A stretch of 64,000 nt of DNA from Prevotella lacticifex (GCF_019973375.1 NZ_BPTV01000001.1:186001-250000), one strand, 5' to 3'. Counted from the stretch's first letter, positions 1 to 9,431 are shown. Numbers and translations: made by a program. The notes: generated by a model not told the origin, from the sequence alone.

Positions 1-124
1 CTTGGGTAGGGGATACTTTATCCATTGGTCATCAGACCTTTACTACAAATAGCATTTCTGCGGTAAAGCGGAGACTGAGCAACAATCATGCCATGTCAGT
101 CTAAATTTAAATGAAAGAACCGTA
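1..124 (-). mobile_element. End of an ISAs1-family element, cut by the window edge
   Basis: Bases 1-124 are the reverse complement of about 13441-13564, which is the end of the ISAs1 element downstream of its transposase stop. The outer tip reads (reverse complement) TACGGTTCTTTCATTTAAA, the same terminal repeat as at 13441. The rest of this copy lies outside the window, so whether it is complete is unknown. Its orientation is opposite to the copy at 13441-15096. Confidence 0.85.
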
Positions 125-562
125 GGGTTTTTACCGGTTTTTGTCGGAAAAAGATGCCATTTCCTGACTTTGCGGTCTTTGCGGCTTTGCGAGAGGAAAT
201 CACCGACGTGGCAGTAGGATGGGGATAAACCCCATCCCTACTGGTGGCGGAATGCGGCAACGTGTTAATTATCAATGTGTTGCACAAATCCGCCGACGTG
301 GTATAGGTAGGCAGAATTAGGACTGTCCGAATCTATGCAATTTTCTCGGATTGCCCCTAACCAGCCTAAGCCGCCCTGCAAAAGGATCACGACGGTAATA
401 CGTTTGGCCTTGAAACGAAGAGTTATCGCTTTAGCGTGTTTTCAAGGTTTTTCTCTTAATTTATAAATCTTCATTCAAAGAGGATACCATCGCGTGAAAC
501 TGCCTATGCGTCACCCCAAATCATCACAAACAGATCATTATGTGCTCGAAGTCAGGAAATAT
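125..562. repeat. Gene-free stretch with a hairpin repeat
   Basis: No convincing gene is seen here. Bases 212-243 form a near-perfect hairpin (arms CAGTAGGATGGGG and CCCCATCC-CTACTG). Related sequence recurs at about 31472-31503 and 31840-31866. The stretch after it (about 385-425, GGATCACG...AATACG...GAAGCGAAG-like) also has a counterpart at about 31866-31910, so this is part of a dispersed intergenic repeat. A short open frame at 494-760 is antisense to the DUF4294 gene and was not accepted. Confidence 0.6.
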
Positions 563-1186
563 CTACAGCTGTCCGGCCTCAACCTGCAGGACGACACGCT
601 CTATCAGACGGTCCCTGCCATTAGGCTCGTACCGCTTCTTCAGACTTGCACCGAAGAGTCCCGCAAAGGTCTGGTAGATACCTGCACGCAGGGGACCGAA
701 GAAAGCCTTCACAATCTCGTAGGACGTCTGTCCGCACTCCCTGTCAACGAGTTTTATTAGCAGCTTACCCTGACTGTAGGTAAGCTCGTTCTTCAGCTTT
801 TTATAGTACTGTTTCTTTATGCCTGCCTCCACCCGGTTGACCTGAGCCTGACGTTCCTTGGGGTCAGGGATAGTCTGCAGGTACTCCTCCGTCTCGAATA
901 TGATGAGTTTCACCTGCTTAGCGTAGGGCAGCACCTTCTTGATGTTACGCACAAGACGATAGTAAGCCTGCCGTTCGGCTTCGTTCTTAAACACCAATGG
1001 GGCCATCTTCACGAAGGGCTCCGAGCGCCGTATATACTGCACCGAGTCGCCGTTCTGCATCACCTTTCCCACATACAAGTCGGGAACATAGCGCGGCCCC
1101 ACAGGCATGGGGTCGGCATCGGTGGCCTGAGCCGATGCACTGAGCACGGCAAAGGCGGCAACAAGCGTAAGTATTAGTCTCTTCAT
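563..1186 (-). CDS. DUF4294 family exported protein
   Basis: This is a small protein of unknown function, about 207 aa, matching the Bacteroidota DUF4294 family: an N-terminal signal peptide (MKRLILTLVAAFAVLSASAQ), then a conserved core with the stretch YYRLVRNIKKVLPYAK and a basic, helical C-terminal half. The signal peptide predicts export to the periplasm. The start was placed at MKRL (1186); an alternative ATG six bases upstream (1192) is equally possible. A -7 box at 1201-1208 on the minus strand lies so close that the mRNA leader would be only about 5 to 10 nt. The family assignment is from remembered sequence features; the role is unknown. Confidence 0.75.
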   Translation of the reverse strand: MKRLILTLVAAFAVLSASAQATDADPMPVGPRYVPDLYVGKVMQNGDSVQYIRRSEPFVKMAPLVFKNEAERQAYYRLVRNIKKVLPYAKQVKLIIFETEEYLQTIPDPKERQAQVNRVEAGIKKQYYKKLKNELTYSQGKLLIKLVDRECGQTSYEIVKAFFGPLRAGIYQTFAGLFGASLKKRYEPNGRDRLIERVVLQVEAGQL

Positions 1187-1200
1187 ATCCATTATGGATG

Positions 1201-1208
1201 CAAAAGTA
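1201..1208 (-). promoter_or_regulatory. Bacteroidota -7 box for the DUF4294 gene
   Basis: The minus strand reads TACTTTTG, fitting TAnnTTTG, about 15 nt before the chosen start codon. The implied leader is very short. No clear -33 TTTG was identified. Confidence 0.45.
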
Positions 1209-1284
1209 GCTATTATTTTCCGTCCGTCGTCCATTTTTAGCATAATTTTAAGGTTTATTGTTCCATTGCCTTTTTATTTTTAAG

Positions 1285-1292
1285 TAACTTTG
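1285..1292 (+). promoter_or_regulatory. Bacteroidota -7 box for the split nucleotidase operon
   Basis: The plus strand reads TAACTTTG, fitting TAnnTTTG, 28 nt before the ATG at 1321. A TTG at 1266-1268 or 1258-1260 may serve as the -33 element. Confidence 0.5.
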
Positions 1293-1320
1293 TCGTGAAA
1301 ATAAATCACATCATTATTAA

Positions 1321-2106
1321 ATGATTATGACCCACATCAGAACAAGTCTTATCCTTGCCGCGGGATTGCTCCTGACGGCCTGTGGCTCTGCGACATACGT
1401 TACGTCGGGCAGCCGTGTGCTCATCGACTCACGCTACGACGCCCACCCCGACAGCGCAGCAGCAGCGTTCATAGCCCCCTACAAGGCCCGTGTCGATTCG
1501 ATAATGAATCCCATCGTCGGATATGCGGCCACCGATATGTCGTGCCATCAGCCCGAAAGCTCACAGTCGAACCTCTACACTGACATCCTTGTATGGAGCA
1601 GCAGCAAGTTCAACGAGCATCCCGACTTCGGCGTATATAATGTCGGCGGCATACGCGCCGCACTGTCGAAAGGGGCCGTCACCGTCGGCGACATCCTCGA
1701 TACGGCACCTTTCGAGAACAAGATCTGCTTCCTCACGCTCAGCGGCGATAAGGTCTTAGAGCTCTTCCGGCAGATTACCGGTCAGGGGGGACAGGGCCTC
1801 AGCCATTCCGTACGCCTCGTGATGGATAAGCACGGCCGGCTGCTCAGCGCTAAAATCAATGGCCGCGATGTCGACCCTAAAGCGTCCTACCGCATCGTAA
1901 CCCTCGACTACATAGCCCAGGGCAACGACAAGATGGAAGCTTTCAAGGCCAAGACAGCCGTCGTCTCACCGCAGTCGGAGGAGAACAACGTGCGATATCT
2001 CATCATGGACTACTTCCGAACGATGATGAAAGAAGGCCGGAAAGTGGAATCAAAGGTCGAAGGCCGTATCACTGTAGCCCCCGACAGCCCGACAGCAACG
2101 AACTAA
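1321..2106 (+). CDS. 5'-nucleotidase C-terminal domain lipoprotein
   Basis: This 261-aa protein matches the C-terminal (substrate-binding) domain of UshA-type 5'-nucleotidases. A signal peptide with lipobox LTAC (residues ~18-21) predicts a lipoprotein in the outer envelope. Recognisable family segments are GYAATDMSCHQPESSQSNLYTDIL, here shortened to its core QSNLYTDI, then VYNVGGIRAALSKGAVTVGDI and IVTLDYIAQGNDKM. The catalytic metallophosphoesterase domain is missing and is encoded by the next gene, which begins 1 nt after this stop codon. The two products probably act together as a secreted phosphatase/nucleotidase that scavenges nucleotides, but this is inferred. Starts at ATG 1321; ATG 1327 is a possible alternative. 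Confidence 0.85.
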   Translation: MIMTHIRTSLILAAGLLLTACGSATYVTSGSRVLIDSRYDAHPDSAAAAFIAPYKARVDSIMNPIVGYAATDMSCHQPESSQSNLYTDILVWSSSKFNEHPDFGVYNVGGIRAALSKGAVTVGDILDTAPFENKICFLTLSGDKVLELFRQITGQGGQGLSHSVRLVMDKHGRLLSAKINGRDVDPKASYRIVTLDYIAQGNDKMEAFKAKTAVVSPQSEENNVRYLIMDYFRTMMKEGRKVESKVEGRITVAPDSPTATN

Positions 2107-2107
2107 T

Positions 2108-3019
2108 ATGTCCAACCCATCAACAGAGAATATTCCCATGATACCATCACCATCAATACCCCACCAGACCTCACTGCTCCGCATCCTCCTCGCCACCGTC
2201 GTCGCCATAGCCCTCACCGGCACCCTCGGCAGCTGTGGAGGAGCACGTGAGCTCACCATCCTCCACACCAACGACACCCACAGTCAGATCTATCCCCTTC
2301 CCGTCAACCTCGCCGATACCGCCAAAGCCGGACGCGGAGGATTCCTCCGCCGCATAGCAATGATCAAGGAAGAGCGCGCAAAGAACCCCGACCTGCTGCT
2401 CTTCGACAGTGGCGACTTCTCGCAGGGCAGCCCCTACTACACCCTCTTCAAGGGCGATGTCGAGGCAGGACTGATGAACGAGATGCACTACGACGCCGGA
2501 ACCATCGGCAACCATGAGTTCGACTTCGGACTGGAGAATATGGCACGCGTGTTCCGAGAACTCAAATTCCCGATACTCTGCGCCAACTACGACTTCACCG
2601 GCACACCCGTCGATGGCACAGTGAAGAAGAACACCATCATCCACCGAAAGGGATTCAAGATTGGCGTCTTCGGCATCTGCCCAAAGATGGACGGCCTCGT
2701 CGACGTGAATAAATGCCGTGGAGTGAAATTCCTCGACCCGATAAAGTGCGCACAGGAGCAGGTCGACGAACTGCGAAAGGAGGGCTGCAACTACATCATC
2801 TGCATCTCGCACTTAGGCTGGACCAATTATCCCGACCTCGTCACCGACCAGAAACTCATTGCCGCTACCCACGGCATCGACCTCGTTCTCGGCGGCCACA
2901 GCCACACGTTCTTCACCCATCTCGAATACGTCAAGGACAAGAACGGTACCATGGTGCCCGTCGACCAGAACGGAAAGTCGGGAATCTACATCGGAAAGAT
3001 ACACGTCACGAAGAAATAA
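2108..3019 (+). CDS. Metallophosphoesterase, N-terminal half of a 5'-nucleotidase
   Basis: This 303-aa protein carries the calcineurin-like catalytic domain of UshA-type nucleotidases. The metal and active-site motifs are in order: LTILHTNDTHSQ, LLFDSGDFSQGSPY, GTIGNHEFDFG and LVLGGHSHTF. The N-terminus has a hydrophobic segment followed by GSC, a likely lipoprotein cleavage site, so the protein is probably anchored in the envelope. Normally this domain precedes the domain encoded by the upstream gene in a single chain; here the order is reversed and the two are separate, closely coupled cistrons. The predicted reaction is removal of phosphate from nucleotides or related esters. Confidence 0.9.
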   Translation: MSNPSTENIPMIPSPSIPHQTSLLRILLATVVAIALTGTLGSCGGARELTILHTNDTHSQIYPLPVNLADTAKAGRGGFLRRIAMIKEERAKNPDLLLFDSGDFSQGSPYYTLFKGDVEAGLMNEMHYDAGTIGNHEFDFGLENMARVFRELKFPILCANYDFTGTPVDGTVKKNTIIHRKGFKIGVFGICPKMDGLVDVNKCRGVKFLDPIKCAQEQVDELRKEGCNYIICISHLGWTNYPDLVTDQKLIAATHGIDLVLGGHSHTFFTHLEYVKDKNGTMVPVDQNGKSGIYIGKIHVTKK

Positions 3020-3074
3020 CGCCTGACTTCGTCAATGCGTCACTCTGAATCGAGAATAAGTTTTTGGAAAATAG

Positions 3075-3120
3075 TCATGTACAGGCTTTAGCTCCCCATG
3101 GAGCGTAAGCCTGTACATGA
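3075..3120. terminator. Hairpin after the nucleotidase operon
   Basis: Arms TCATGTACAGGCTT (3075-3088) and AAGCCTGTACATGA (3107-3120) pair perfectly and are followed by TTTTCTTTTCC. It is probably a terminator for the plus-strand operon. A related palindrome (TCATGGACAGG...CCTGGACATGA) lies at 11941-12083, so the sequence is also a dispersed repeat. The remaining 3121-3329 holds no recognisable gene. Confidence 0.6.
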
Positions 3121-3329
3121 TTTTCTTTTCCTTTATCATCTGGAGATGGCAAGGCAATATGAGCCAAGACAAAGACATTGACTGTCTGCCGGGCTGTTAA
3201 AGAGGGATGCCATTCCATAATTCGTAATTGCGTCTCCATCAATTGCTGAAATAACCAATTTGTGGAATGAACTTAATACTTTATGCAATAGGTACGTTCA
3301 TCATGAATACTCTTTGAAATCATACTTTT

Positions 3330-6300
3330 CTATGGTTCAATAAAGACGGGCATACCTTTTATACTCCCGCCCCTAACCTGCAAAATGTGATTTATTAGGT
3401 GACCTTCAGACAACGTTGTCAAGTCTTTGTCCAGAGGACTAATACTGAATACCATATAACTCTTACGCTGAGGGTTAGGATAATCCACCTGCCTCATCTC
3501 TTCTTTGCTCATCTCCCTATGACTTACGATAGAGAAAGCCTTTAGATTGTCTGTGTTCTTCGAATCATAAAGTAGCAGATAAGCAGTTTCGTCAAAAAGA
3601 GCCTTCTTATCAGCAACAGACCCTTTGCTATTACCTATCCTTACGTTGTAAAGATTGTGTGAAAGAATCCATTGGCGTTGCCGTTTGTCTTTCGCACAGC
3701 CCACTAACACCGTTTTCCCTTCGAAGAAGTCTGAAATTTGACGGTCGAAATTGTTCCAGCGATAACAGAGGAAATCTTCGGCCGCGAGGTCACCTACCTC
3801 CTCCATCTCAGGATGGATGTACAGCGAAGTCGTGCCGACCATATCTGTTTTCGTCAGCGTCGTGTTAGTATGTGTGCCCTCATTGTCATTAGATGTCTCA
3901 TTTTCCTTGAAGTTCTCTACTTGCCCCATCACCTCTCTGAACACTTCGGGTGTGTACTGCGGTGGATAGCCGTTCTTGACAAGGCATATCTTGATATCGA
4001 GCTTTAGCTGGTCTCGCACGCGCTGGTTGTTGAGCCAGTCGGCGAAAGACGACTTTGTATCGATAATTTCACGTATCTGAGCTGCAAGACTTTTACATTT
4101 AGCGTTGACCAAGATACCATTCTGTGGCTTGTCCTCGCCATAAACAAAGTTATACTTGTCTCTCAGATGAATGAGAATGTCGTAGAACGCTTTCTCCTCG
4201 AAAGTAAGACCAAGTTTACGGAAGCTGTCTCGGTCAGCTTGCATTGCTTTGAGGATCGACAGTGCCTGATCCGTGGCATTGCTGATGATGCTCTCTGCTG
4301 TTACCTCCTGTGTGGCCGTTGCCTCCTGCTCGGATAGGAACCGACGACGATTATGATACTCCTGTATGGTTGCCTCCAACAGATCGGAATATTTGTGTGA
4401 GGCCACTCCATTGGTCTTTCCATACTCAGTGATTTGCTTGCGCAGCAACTTAATGAGCAGTTCGAGCTTGGTAGCGGGCATCTTGACATCTGAAAGGTTC
4501 TCCACAAACTCAGGACTGAAAACATCCGTCTGTTCACCCTCTTCCAGAACATTCTCTATGTTGTTGTAGCGCAAAGCCTCCTCGACCATCTTGGCGACTC
4601 TCCGGTTCATGGTATCGGTATCGGGAGCGTCGGTTCCGTTCATCTTATACACCATGCCGGCAATGGCCATAAAGCACTGGGCCAGTGCCGATTCTTCCTC
4701 GCCCAACTCACCCGACGGCTGGCAGATGTCGTAGGCTTTCCTCATTCGTTTTACCTCTTTGAGAAAGTAGGTCTTGAAGCTAACCTTTCGTTTCTTCTTC
4801 CCATCGTTGCTGACCGTATTAAGCACTTGGGTAGAGGCAAAGACATACTCAGCCGCGCGTGCCAACAACCTATACCGCTCAGCGGGGTCGGTGTTGGCAT
4901 GAAGGAATGGAGAAAGGTCATAATTCTTGAACAGTGTTTTCAGTATGGCCAAGTGTTCACGGAAGATGACGGTAGCCTGTTCTACGTCGTCCTCACTGGG
5001 AGCCAGACTGTTGTCACCGCTACTGTACATCTTCATCGCCTCCATCATTTGGTCGTGTATGCCGATATAATCCACTATCAGACCATATTCCTTTCCGGGA
5101 TACTTTCGGTTTACACGGCTGATAGTCTGAATGAGTCCGTGCTTCTGTAGTGGTTTGTCGTTATACAGATAAGTAAGGCTTTCTACATCGAAACCTGTAA
5201 TCCACATATCAACTACGATGACGAGACGGAAGTTGGAGTGAGGTTGCTTGAAAGCCGCGTCGAGGGCATCCGACCGCTTGTCGTTGCTCACGCCTCCAAG
5301 ATATTCATACATATCCTTGGGGTCGTTGCTGCCTACGCTGGCCACCATGGCAATGGTTGGCATATCGCTGAGAGTCTTCAGTTCCTCGGGCGAGACCGAA
5401 ACACCCTTGGGAGCTTTCCGCTCTACAAACCAGTCGGGATAGTGATCTTTAAACTTCATGAGCAGGTCGTAGGCTATCTTTCTGTTGGCACACACTATCA
5501 TAGCTTTCTGCACCCGTTCCGGGTCATTGGCCACAGAGGCCGTGTAGTGGTCGTGAATGTCGACAGCCAGACGATCAAGCCGTCCCGGCTCACCGAGTAT
5601 CACCTCCAATGAGCTCATGGCCTTCTTGCTCCGCTCCACATCCTGCGGTGTCGACCCCTCATCGGCGCATTTGGCATAGTAAGCCTCTATCTCCTTCACT
5701 CTGTCCTCATTGAGCAGCACCTTAGCAATGCGCGGGCAATATTTTATAGGTACAGTAATACCGTCTGCCACCGACTGGTCCATGGTATAGCGGTCTATCT
5801 CCTCTCCAAAAGTTTGGTAGGTCTCGGCGATAGGTGTGCCGGTGAAACCTACGAAGGTAGCATGAGGCAGGGCCTCACGCAGCACCTTGGCATAAGGTCT
5901 GGAGATTAAAGCCCTCATGTTGTCGTTGGCATTGCCGCTGAACTGTATGCGGCGAGAGCCTTCTATCTGTGTACGGTGAGCCTCGTCGCTGAAGCAGATG
6001 ATGTTGGAACGGTCGTTGATGAGCCCGATAGGATCATCAGCCCTGTCGCAAAACTTCTGTATGGTACAGATGAAAAAGCCACCGCTCTGCCTTGCCCCGA
6101 GTTCCTGTCTGAGGGCTTTGCGGTCGGCAACGGTTGTCACCTCTCCCAGCCCGAGATACTCTGTGCTCTTGGTGAAGAGTTTGGCTCCCTGCTTCTGCAG
6201 GTCGTCACGGTCCACTATCATCAATATTGTGGGCGATCCCAACTCCTTGCTGCAACGCATGGCAAGTTGTCGGGCAAGAAAAGCCATGGTATAGGTCTTG

Positions 6301-7226
6301 CCGCACCCCGTGGCACCAAAGTAGGTGCCGCCTTTTCCGCTCTGTCTGCTCACCGCTTGTAGGATACTCTCGCGGAGCAGCCGGGCAGCGAAGAACTGAG
6401 GATAACGGCATACGATCTCCACCTCGTCGTGATCGTAGTTGCGGTCTTGGAAATAGATGTAGTCGCGGAATATCTCCAGGAACCGTTCCTGACGGAACAC
6501 GCCACGCACCATGGTATCGAGTTCGTCAAAAGGCATGGTCGATACCTTATCGCCGTTTTCTACGCGTCTCCAGGCGTAGAAGTGCTCGTAGGGAGCCCTT
6601 ACCGTGCCTAACCGCGTTTTCACTCCATCGCTGATACAAGCCAGCGGACAGTAGTGAAGCAGGGCGGGAATGTCGCGCCAGTATCTGGTGTTCACCTGTT
6701 CCCACGCATCCTCTATGGTAGCATTGGCATCAGCTGGATTCTTCAGTTCGAAGATGCATACAGGCAAGCCGTTGGCATAGAGTAGCACATCGGGACGACG
6801 AGTCTTTGTTTCGCCATTATTGACATATTCCACCGACAACTGGTTGACAACACGGAAGATATTGCGCTTCGGTCGATCAAAGTCAAGGAGCGGCACCATC
6901 ATCGGCATACCCTGACTGGAGATAAACTGCATTCCGTTGACCATCCACCCGTACATCTTATGCAACGTGGCAAAATGCGACTCACCACCCACGAGCCTCA
7001 CCTTGTCGGCAATGCTGAGGATGTCGTCGTTGTCGAGTGTGGGACAGGCATCTTTCAGAAAGGTGAGGAGGTCATCGGCATAGACTACCTCCCTAAGGTT
7101 GTCTCTCGGTATCTCGTCGCCGGGGATATATTGCCAGCCTTCGTGTTCCAAGAGCGTGATGAGTGCATTCTCATAATCACTCTCCACGAAATGGCCGTTC
7201 ATTTTTATCAATTTCGTTTTTGCCAT
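3330..7226 (-). CDS. hsdR: Type I restriction enzyme, motor/nuclease subunit R
   Basis: This 1298-aa protein is the ATP-dependent translocase and nuclease subunit of a type I restriction system, which cuts DNA lacking the methylation placed by HsdM-HsdS. The N-terminal PD-(D/E)XK nuclease is visible as D146...E160-L-K162. The SF2 helicase follows: Walker A GATGCGKT (304-311), DEAH box (414-417, FSDEAHRTQ), then FTGTPI and the C-terminal helicase lobe with QTISRVNRKYPGK. A long helical C-terminal region would bind the methylase. It is the last gene of hsdM-hsdS-fic-hsdR and starts 33 nt after the fic stop. No truncation or frameshift is visible, so the subunit is probably functional. Confidence 0.95.
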   Translation of the reverse strand: MAKTKLIKMNGHFVESDYENALITLLEHEGWQYIPGDEIPRDNLREVVYADDLLTFLKDACPTLDNDDILSIADKVRLVGGESHFATLHKMYGWMVNGMQFISSQGMPMMVPLLDFDRPKRNIFRVVNQLSVEYVNNGETKTRRPDVLLYANGLPVCIFELKNPADANATIEDAWEQVNTRYWRDIPALLHYCPLACISDGVKTRLGTVRAPYEHFYAWRRVENGDKVSTMPFDELDTMVRGVFRQERFLEIFRDYIYFQDRNYDHDEVEIVCRYPQFFAARLLRESILQAVSRQSGKGGTYFGATGCGKTYTMAFLARQLAMRCSKELGSPTILMIVDRDDLQKQGAKLFTKSTEYLGLGEVTTVADRKALRQELGARQSGGFFICTIQKFCDRADDPIGLINDRSNIICFSDEAHRTQIEGSRRIQFSGNANDNMRALISRPYAKVLREALPHATFVGFTGTPIAETYQTFGEEIDRYTMDQSVADGITVPIKYCPRIAKVLLNEDRVKEIEAYYAKCADEGSTPQDVERSKKAMSSLEVILGEPGRLDRLAVDIHDHYTASVANDPERVQKAMIVCANRKIAYDLLMKFKDHYPDWFVERKAPKGVSVSPEELKTLSDMPTIAMVASVGSNDPKDMYEYLGGVSNDKRSDALDAAFKQPHSNFRLVIVVDMWITGFDVESLTYLYNDKPLQKHGLIQTISRVNRKYPGKEYGLIVDYIGIHDQMMEAMKMYSSGDNSLAPSEDDVEQATVIFREHLAILKTLFKNYDLSPFLHANTDPAERYRLLARAAEYVFASTQVLNTVSNDGKKKRKVSFKTYFLKEVKRMRKAYDICQPSGELGEEESALAQCFMAIAGMVYKMNGTDAPDTDTMNRRVAKMVEEALRYNNIENVLEEGEQTDVFSPEFVENLSDVKMPATKLELLIKLLRKQITEYGKTNGVASHKYSDLLEATIQEYHNRRRFLSEQEATATQEVTAESIISNATDQALSILKAMQADRDSFRKLGLTFEEKAFYDILIHLRDKYNFVYGEDKPQNGILVNAKCKSLAAQIREIIDTKSSFADWLNNQRVRDQLKLDIKICLVKNGYPPQYTPEVFREVMGQVENFKENETSNDNEGTHTNTTLTKTDMVGTTSLYIHPEMEEVGDLAAEDFLCYRWNNFDRQISDFFEGKTVLVGCAKDKRQRQWILSHNLYNVRIGNSKGSVADKKALFDETAYLLLYDSKNTDNLKAFSIVSHREMSKEEMRQVDYPNPQRKSYMVFSISPLDKDLTTLSEGHLINHILQVRGGSIKGMPVFIEP

Positions 7227-7259
7227 AGTTGCAGACTTTATGTTGTTTCCGTCAAAACC

Positions 7260-8288
7260 TTATTTGTTGATTTTCCAATACCCCATCTTATTTCCACCTA
7301 CACGTTCTATCAGCCGGCAATCACGTAGTGTTGCAATGTGCTTGCGGACCATTCGGTCGCTGATGTCCAACGCCAGTCCAATCTCGCTTGTTGTAGCATG
7401 AGGGGTTGCCTTAATCTGTAGATAGACCTCCCAACATGCATTGGAAATATCGGGGTATAGCATCCGGAGTCTATTAGGAACTTTATTAGGAACTTTATTA
7501 GGAACTCCAGGCACTTGTTTATTCTTCAATGGCTTTCCTTGATGAGCCTTTAGCGCGTTGTAGATTTCCTGCATCATAAAGTCGATAAAAGGACCTGACT
7601 CTCCGGCTTTGGTGCTCGCAGTGATGGCATCGTAGTAGGCTTGCTGATTTGCATACACCATGTTTTCTACTGGCAGATGTTCGAAGAGAGGATGCAGCTT
7701 GCCCAAGATGAGAGATTGCCATAGGCGCCCCATTCGTCCGTTGCCGTCGATGAATGGATGGATAAACTCAAACTCGTAGTGGAACACACATGAGCGTACG
7801 AGCAAGTGGTCGTTTGAATGCTTCAGCCAGTCGAAGAGGTCGCCCATCAGCATGGGTACGCGGTCGGCCGGTGGAGCCAGGTGTACCAATCCCTGTTCAC
7901 CAAACACACCCACGCCGCCACGGCGATAGTGTCCTGCGTTATCCACCAGTGCCTGCATCATCACTCCATGAGCCCTCAACAGATCATTCTCCTTGAAAGC
8001 ATCCAGTTGAGAAAAAAGCTCATAGGTAGCAATGGCGTTCTTCACTTCTTGTATTTCTCTGATGGGAGCCACTACCGTCTTTCCATCTATGATGTCGCGC
8101 ACCTCATCTTCACTCAGCTTGTTACCCTCAATGGCGAGAGAAGAATGTATCGTCTTCACGCGGTTTATCTTACGGAGCAGCAATCCATCCTCTTGTTCCA
8201 GACGGATGGCATAACGCTCTATCAGACCTGCGATATCGGCTATCAGGTTAATAGCCTTGGCACTTACTGTAAATGGTGGCGTATACAT
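7260..8288 (-). CDS. Fic family protein inside the type I R-M operon
   Basis: This 342-aa protein has a complete Fic motif HPFIDGNGRMGR (177-188), expected to transfer AMP or another nucleotide onto a target protein. An inhibitory-helix motif HSSLAIEGN (S50, E54, G55) before the Fic core marks it as a class II, self-inhibited Fic. The C-terminus is a winged-helix-like domain (SEIGLALDISDRMVRKHIATL), joined by a linker containing repeated KVPN. It lies between hsdS and hsdR with gaps of 15 and 33 nt, so it is co-transcribed with the restriction genes. Fic genes are known in such operons; whether this one regulates the R-M system is not shown by sequence. Confidence 0.9.
   Translation of the reverse strand: MYTPPFTVSAKAINLIADIAGLIERYAIRLEQEDGLLLRKINRVKTIHSSLAIEGNKLSEDEVRDIIDGKTVVAPIREIQEVKNAIATYELFSQLDAFKENDLLRAHGVMMQALVDNAGHYRRGGVGVFGEQGLVHLAPPADRVPMLMGDLFDWLKHSNDHLLVRSCVFHYEFEFIHPFIDGNGRMGRLWQSLILGKLHPLFEHLPVENMVYANQQAYYDAITASTKAGESGPFIDFMMQEIYNALKAHQGKPLKNKQVPGVPNKVPNKVPNRLRMLYPDISNACWEVYLQIKATPHATTSEIGLALDISDRMVRKHIATLRDCRLIERVGGNKMGYWKINK
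7473..7508. repeat. 12-bp tandem repeat in the fic linker
   Basis: Three head-to-tail copies of ATTAGGAACTTT (the last ends in CC) encode the repeated tetrapeptide KVPN in the linker between the Fic domain and the winged helix. As 12 bp is a multiple of three, gain or loss of units would change the linker length but keep the frame. Confidence 0.85.
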
Positions 8289-8303
8289 GTTTCCTATTTT
8301 TTA

Positions 8304-9431
8304 TCAGTTTCCGGTTTCCAAGGAACCTTTGATGAGCACAGGGCAGAGACGGTTGATTTGTGCCTTCAGCTCCTCGACGATGCGCTGGCGCTCCAAGTAA
8401 CACTTGAAAAATTCAACTAAATTCTTTTGTATCTTTATATCAGGTAGAGGAATTCTCATGTCGAAGAAACGTTCTATATCTAAATTAGAACGTATACTTC
8501 CGTCACTGGCAAACCATCCATATCTATCAGTCTCCTGTCTTGAAAACCATAGTAGGACGTATTGGCTCAATGCTTTATCGTTTTTTACGGCTAACACTAT
8601 GTAGGCGGGAGAAACAATAACTGGTTCGTTCCTTTCATTCAGTGCAATTCTGATACATTTATCTCTACCAGTTTGCATTCCGCTAAAAGCAAACTGATTA
8701 TTTTCCACAATTTTATAATTACGTATGCTGTCTGTATCAATATTCGCAACCGTAGGAAAAAAGGCTTTATTGATATTTATGCCTTTTACCTCTGTATACT
8801 TCATATCTTTATTCCGCTTATCTACCGGACGCAGAATATCTTTTACCCTTACATATGCTACTGTCTTTTTCAGTCTGTCCATATATCCGTCGCAGACAGT
8901 TTTCAGCTCGTCCACCTTACTTTGATAAGCGGCAAGATTATTCTGCATGGCCAAATATACGTCAACGTATTTACGCTGCACGTCAAGAGGAGGAAGGGTG
9001 ATATTAAAATCGCAAAGGTCTTGCCAATTGTAAAATTCTGTAGAGCTACCCCATGAATTGGTGATAACGAATCTATCAAACTCTGATCTACAAAAATACA
9101 TATAAAGCCATTCTTTCAGAATAATATCTTCACAGACATCCTTGATTCGAAATACAACATAATCCTCGGTAAAGATATGTGGCACAGAATCATAATTGTA
9201 AGTTATGCTGAATTTACTTCCATTTCTGGATGTCCTATGATTAAAGACGAAATTATCTGGTCTAACAATCTTAAACTTCGATAAGTCTCGACCGCTCAAA
9301 TCAGCTTTCGTTCTCATCATCTCTTTTAGATTGTTAATACCCCTGACATCCTTAGGCCCATACTTGCTCTCAGAATTAGTTTCTTCAACCAACTCTATCA
9401 GCTCCCCCAATTTATATTTCCTCAATGCCAT
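8304..9431 (-). CDS. hsdS: Type I restriction enzyme specificity subunit
   Basis: This 375-aa protein has the two-part layout of HsdS: an N-terminal target-recognition domain (about 1-150), a conserved helical spacer (PPLDVQRKYVDVYLAMQNNLAAYQSKVDELK), a second recognition domain, and a second helix near the end (PLPDIKIQKNLVEFFKCYLERQRIVEELK). It decides the bipartite DNA sequence methylated and restricted. The start MALRKYKLGEL (9431) overlaps the end of hsdM by 20 nt; an ATG two codons upstream (9437) is possible. There is only one hsdS and no extra silent specificity cassette or recombinase next to it, so this locus shows no sign of shuffling. Confidence 0.93.
   Translation of the reverse strand: MALRKYKLGELIELVEETNSESKYGPKDVRGINNLKEMMRTKADLSGRDLSKFKIVRPDNFVFNHRTSRNGSKFSITYNYDSVPHIFTEDYVVFRIKDVCEDIILKEWLYMYFCRSEFDRFVITNSWGSSTEFYNWQDLCDFNITLPPLDVQRKYVDVYLAMQNNLAAYQSKVDELKTVCDGYMDRLKKTVAYVRVKDILRPVDKRNKDMKYTEVKGININKAFFPTVANIDTDSIRNYKIVENNQFAFSGMQTGRDKCIRIALNERNEPVIVSPAYIVLAVKNDKALSQYVLLWFSRQETDRYGWFASDGSIRSNLDIERFFDMRIPLPDIKIQKNLVEFFKCYLERQRIVEELKAQINRLCPVLIKGSLETGN

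Noticed and set aside
494..760. 88-aa plus-strand open frame
   Set aside because: Overlaps the end of the DUF4294 gene on the other strand and has no recognisable start signal or family.
8304..9431. Phase-variable hsdS
   Set aside because: No second specificity gene, inverted repeat or recombinase was found next to the type I operon.
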